From NCBI RefSeq assembly GCF_001570545.1, contig NZ_BBXD01000013.1, forward strand, positions 124,001-188,000: 64,000 nt of DNA, in the 5' to 3' direction. Both the position numbers and the translations under genes were made by a program. The DNA comes from Herbidospora mongoliensis (GTDB lineage: Bacteria > Actinomycetota > Actinomycetes > Streptosporangiales > Streptosporangiaceae). The notes under the pieces are model-generated. The model saw only the letters and a list, made by a program, of their open reading frames with translations, had not been told where the DNA came from and did no database searches. Shown here piece after piece: positions 63,891 through 64,000 of this stretch (its first letter is position 1; the number at the start of each line of letters is the position of its first letter).

Positions 63891-64000
63891 TCAGGCGGAC
63901 TTGGGCTGAGACCCGTTCTCGCCCTGCTCCAGGGCATTGGCGGTGAGGACCCGGCGCATCCACGCCTGGGGATCGGCGATCTCCTTGCGGGTGGGCAGGG
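63891..64000 (-). CDS. C-terminus of a zinc-dependent metalloprotease-like protein (partial)
   Basis: Only the last 36 codons are inside the window, ending LPTRKEIADPQAWMRRVL, then NALEQGENGSQPKSA and TGA. This tail and the position directly before tilS fit the actinobacterial DUF2342 zinc-metalloprotease family. The active site is outside the window. Confidence 0.65.
   Translation of the reverse strand, partial: LPTRKEIADPQAWMRRVLTANALEQGENGSQPKSA

Overview
The window looks like chromosomal core DNA of a high-GC filamentous actinobacterium, most likely a member of the Streptosporangiales (Nonomuraea, Streptosporangium or Microbispora type). This is inferred from the very high GC, frequent GTG and TTG starts, DisA, Lsr2, a DivIVA-type coiled-coil protein, RadA, type III pantothenate kinase and the ftsH/fol/tilS gene order. 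I see no insertion sequences, prophage, CRISPR array, rRNA or tRNA gene.

Region 1 (1-5848) is a small catabolic module. On the minus strand lie a thiamine-diphosphate lyase, a CoA-transferase that looks like authentic formyl-CoA:oxalate CoA-transferase (Frc), and an NDP-forming acyl-CoA synthetase cut by the window edge. A ketopantoate-reductase-like dehydrogenase is divergent from them. The lyase resembles the ILVBL/HACL2 branch rather than canonical oxalyl-CoA decarboxylase, which raises the possibility of a formyl-CoA-recycling 2-hydroxyacid pathway. The intergenic region holds two kinds of palindrome.

Region 2 (5.8-28.5 kb) is a mixed stretch. It holds a lipoprotein polysaccharide deacetylase, an L,D-transpeptidase with an extreme His-rich linker, a ClpX-zinc-finger HTH protein that is probably leaderless, kynureninase, a VanZ-like protein, a GntR/UTRA regulator and a DivIVA-like protein. 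It continues with an SDR, a large LuxR-type ATPase regulator and a secreted hydrolase, a gamma-carbonic-anhydrase-like protein, a membrane mannosyltransferase, a GT4 pair, and a methyltransferase-TetR-EtfD set.

Region 3 (28.5-43.8 kb) holds genome-integrity and stress genes: radA, disA, mutY, clpC with a ClgR-type box, and lsr2. It also has two RDD membrane proteins with prion-like N-termini and an NlpC/P60 cell-wall hydrolase under a c-di-AMP (ydaO) riboswitch.

Region 4 (43.9-51 kb) is a minus-strand cofactor operon: DUF2520-panC-panD-nadB/nadC fusion-coaX-lysS. It links pantothenate/CoA and NAD synthesis with lysyl-tRNA synthetase.

Region 5 (51-56.2 kb) has a MidA-type methyltransferase, an RCK_C/antiporter pair resembling the c-di-AMP-gated CpeA/CpeB, a cytochrome P450 and an orphan nuoD. 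A 41-bp palindrome made from two consensus DnaA boxes lies between the convergent antiporter and P450 genes.

Region 6 (56.3-64 kb) is the folate/ftsH block: DUF3180, folK, folB, an NTF2-like protein, folP, folE, ftsH, hpt, tilS and the C-terminus of a zinc metalloprotease, all on the minus strand.

The most interesting theme is that c-di-AMP synthesis (disA), a c-di-AMP riboswitch and a probable c-di-AMP-gated antiporter all fall within about 23 kb.
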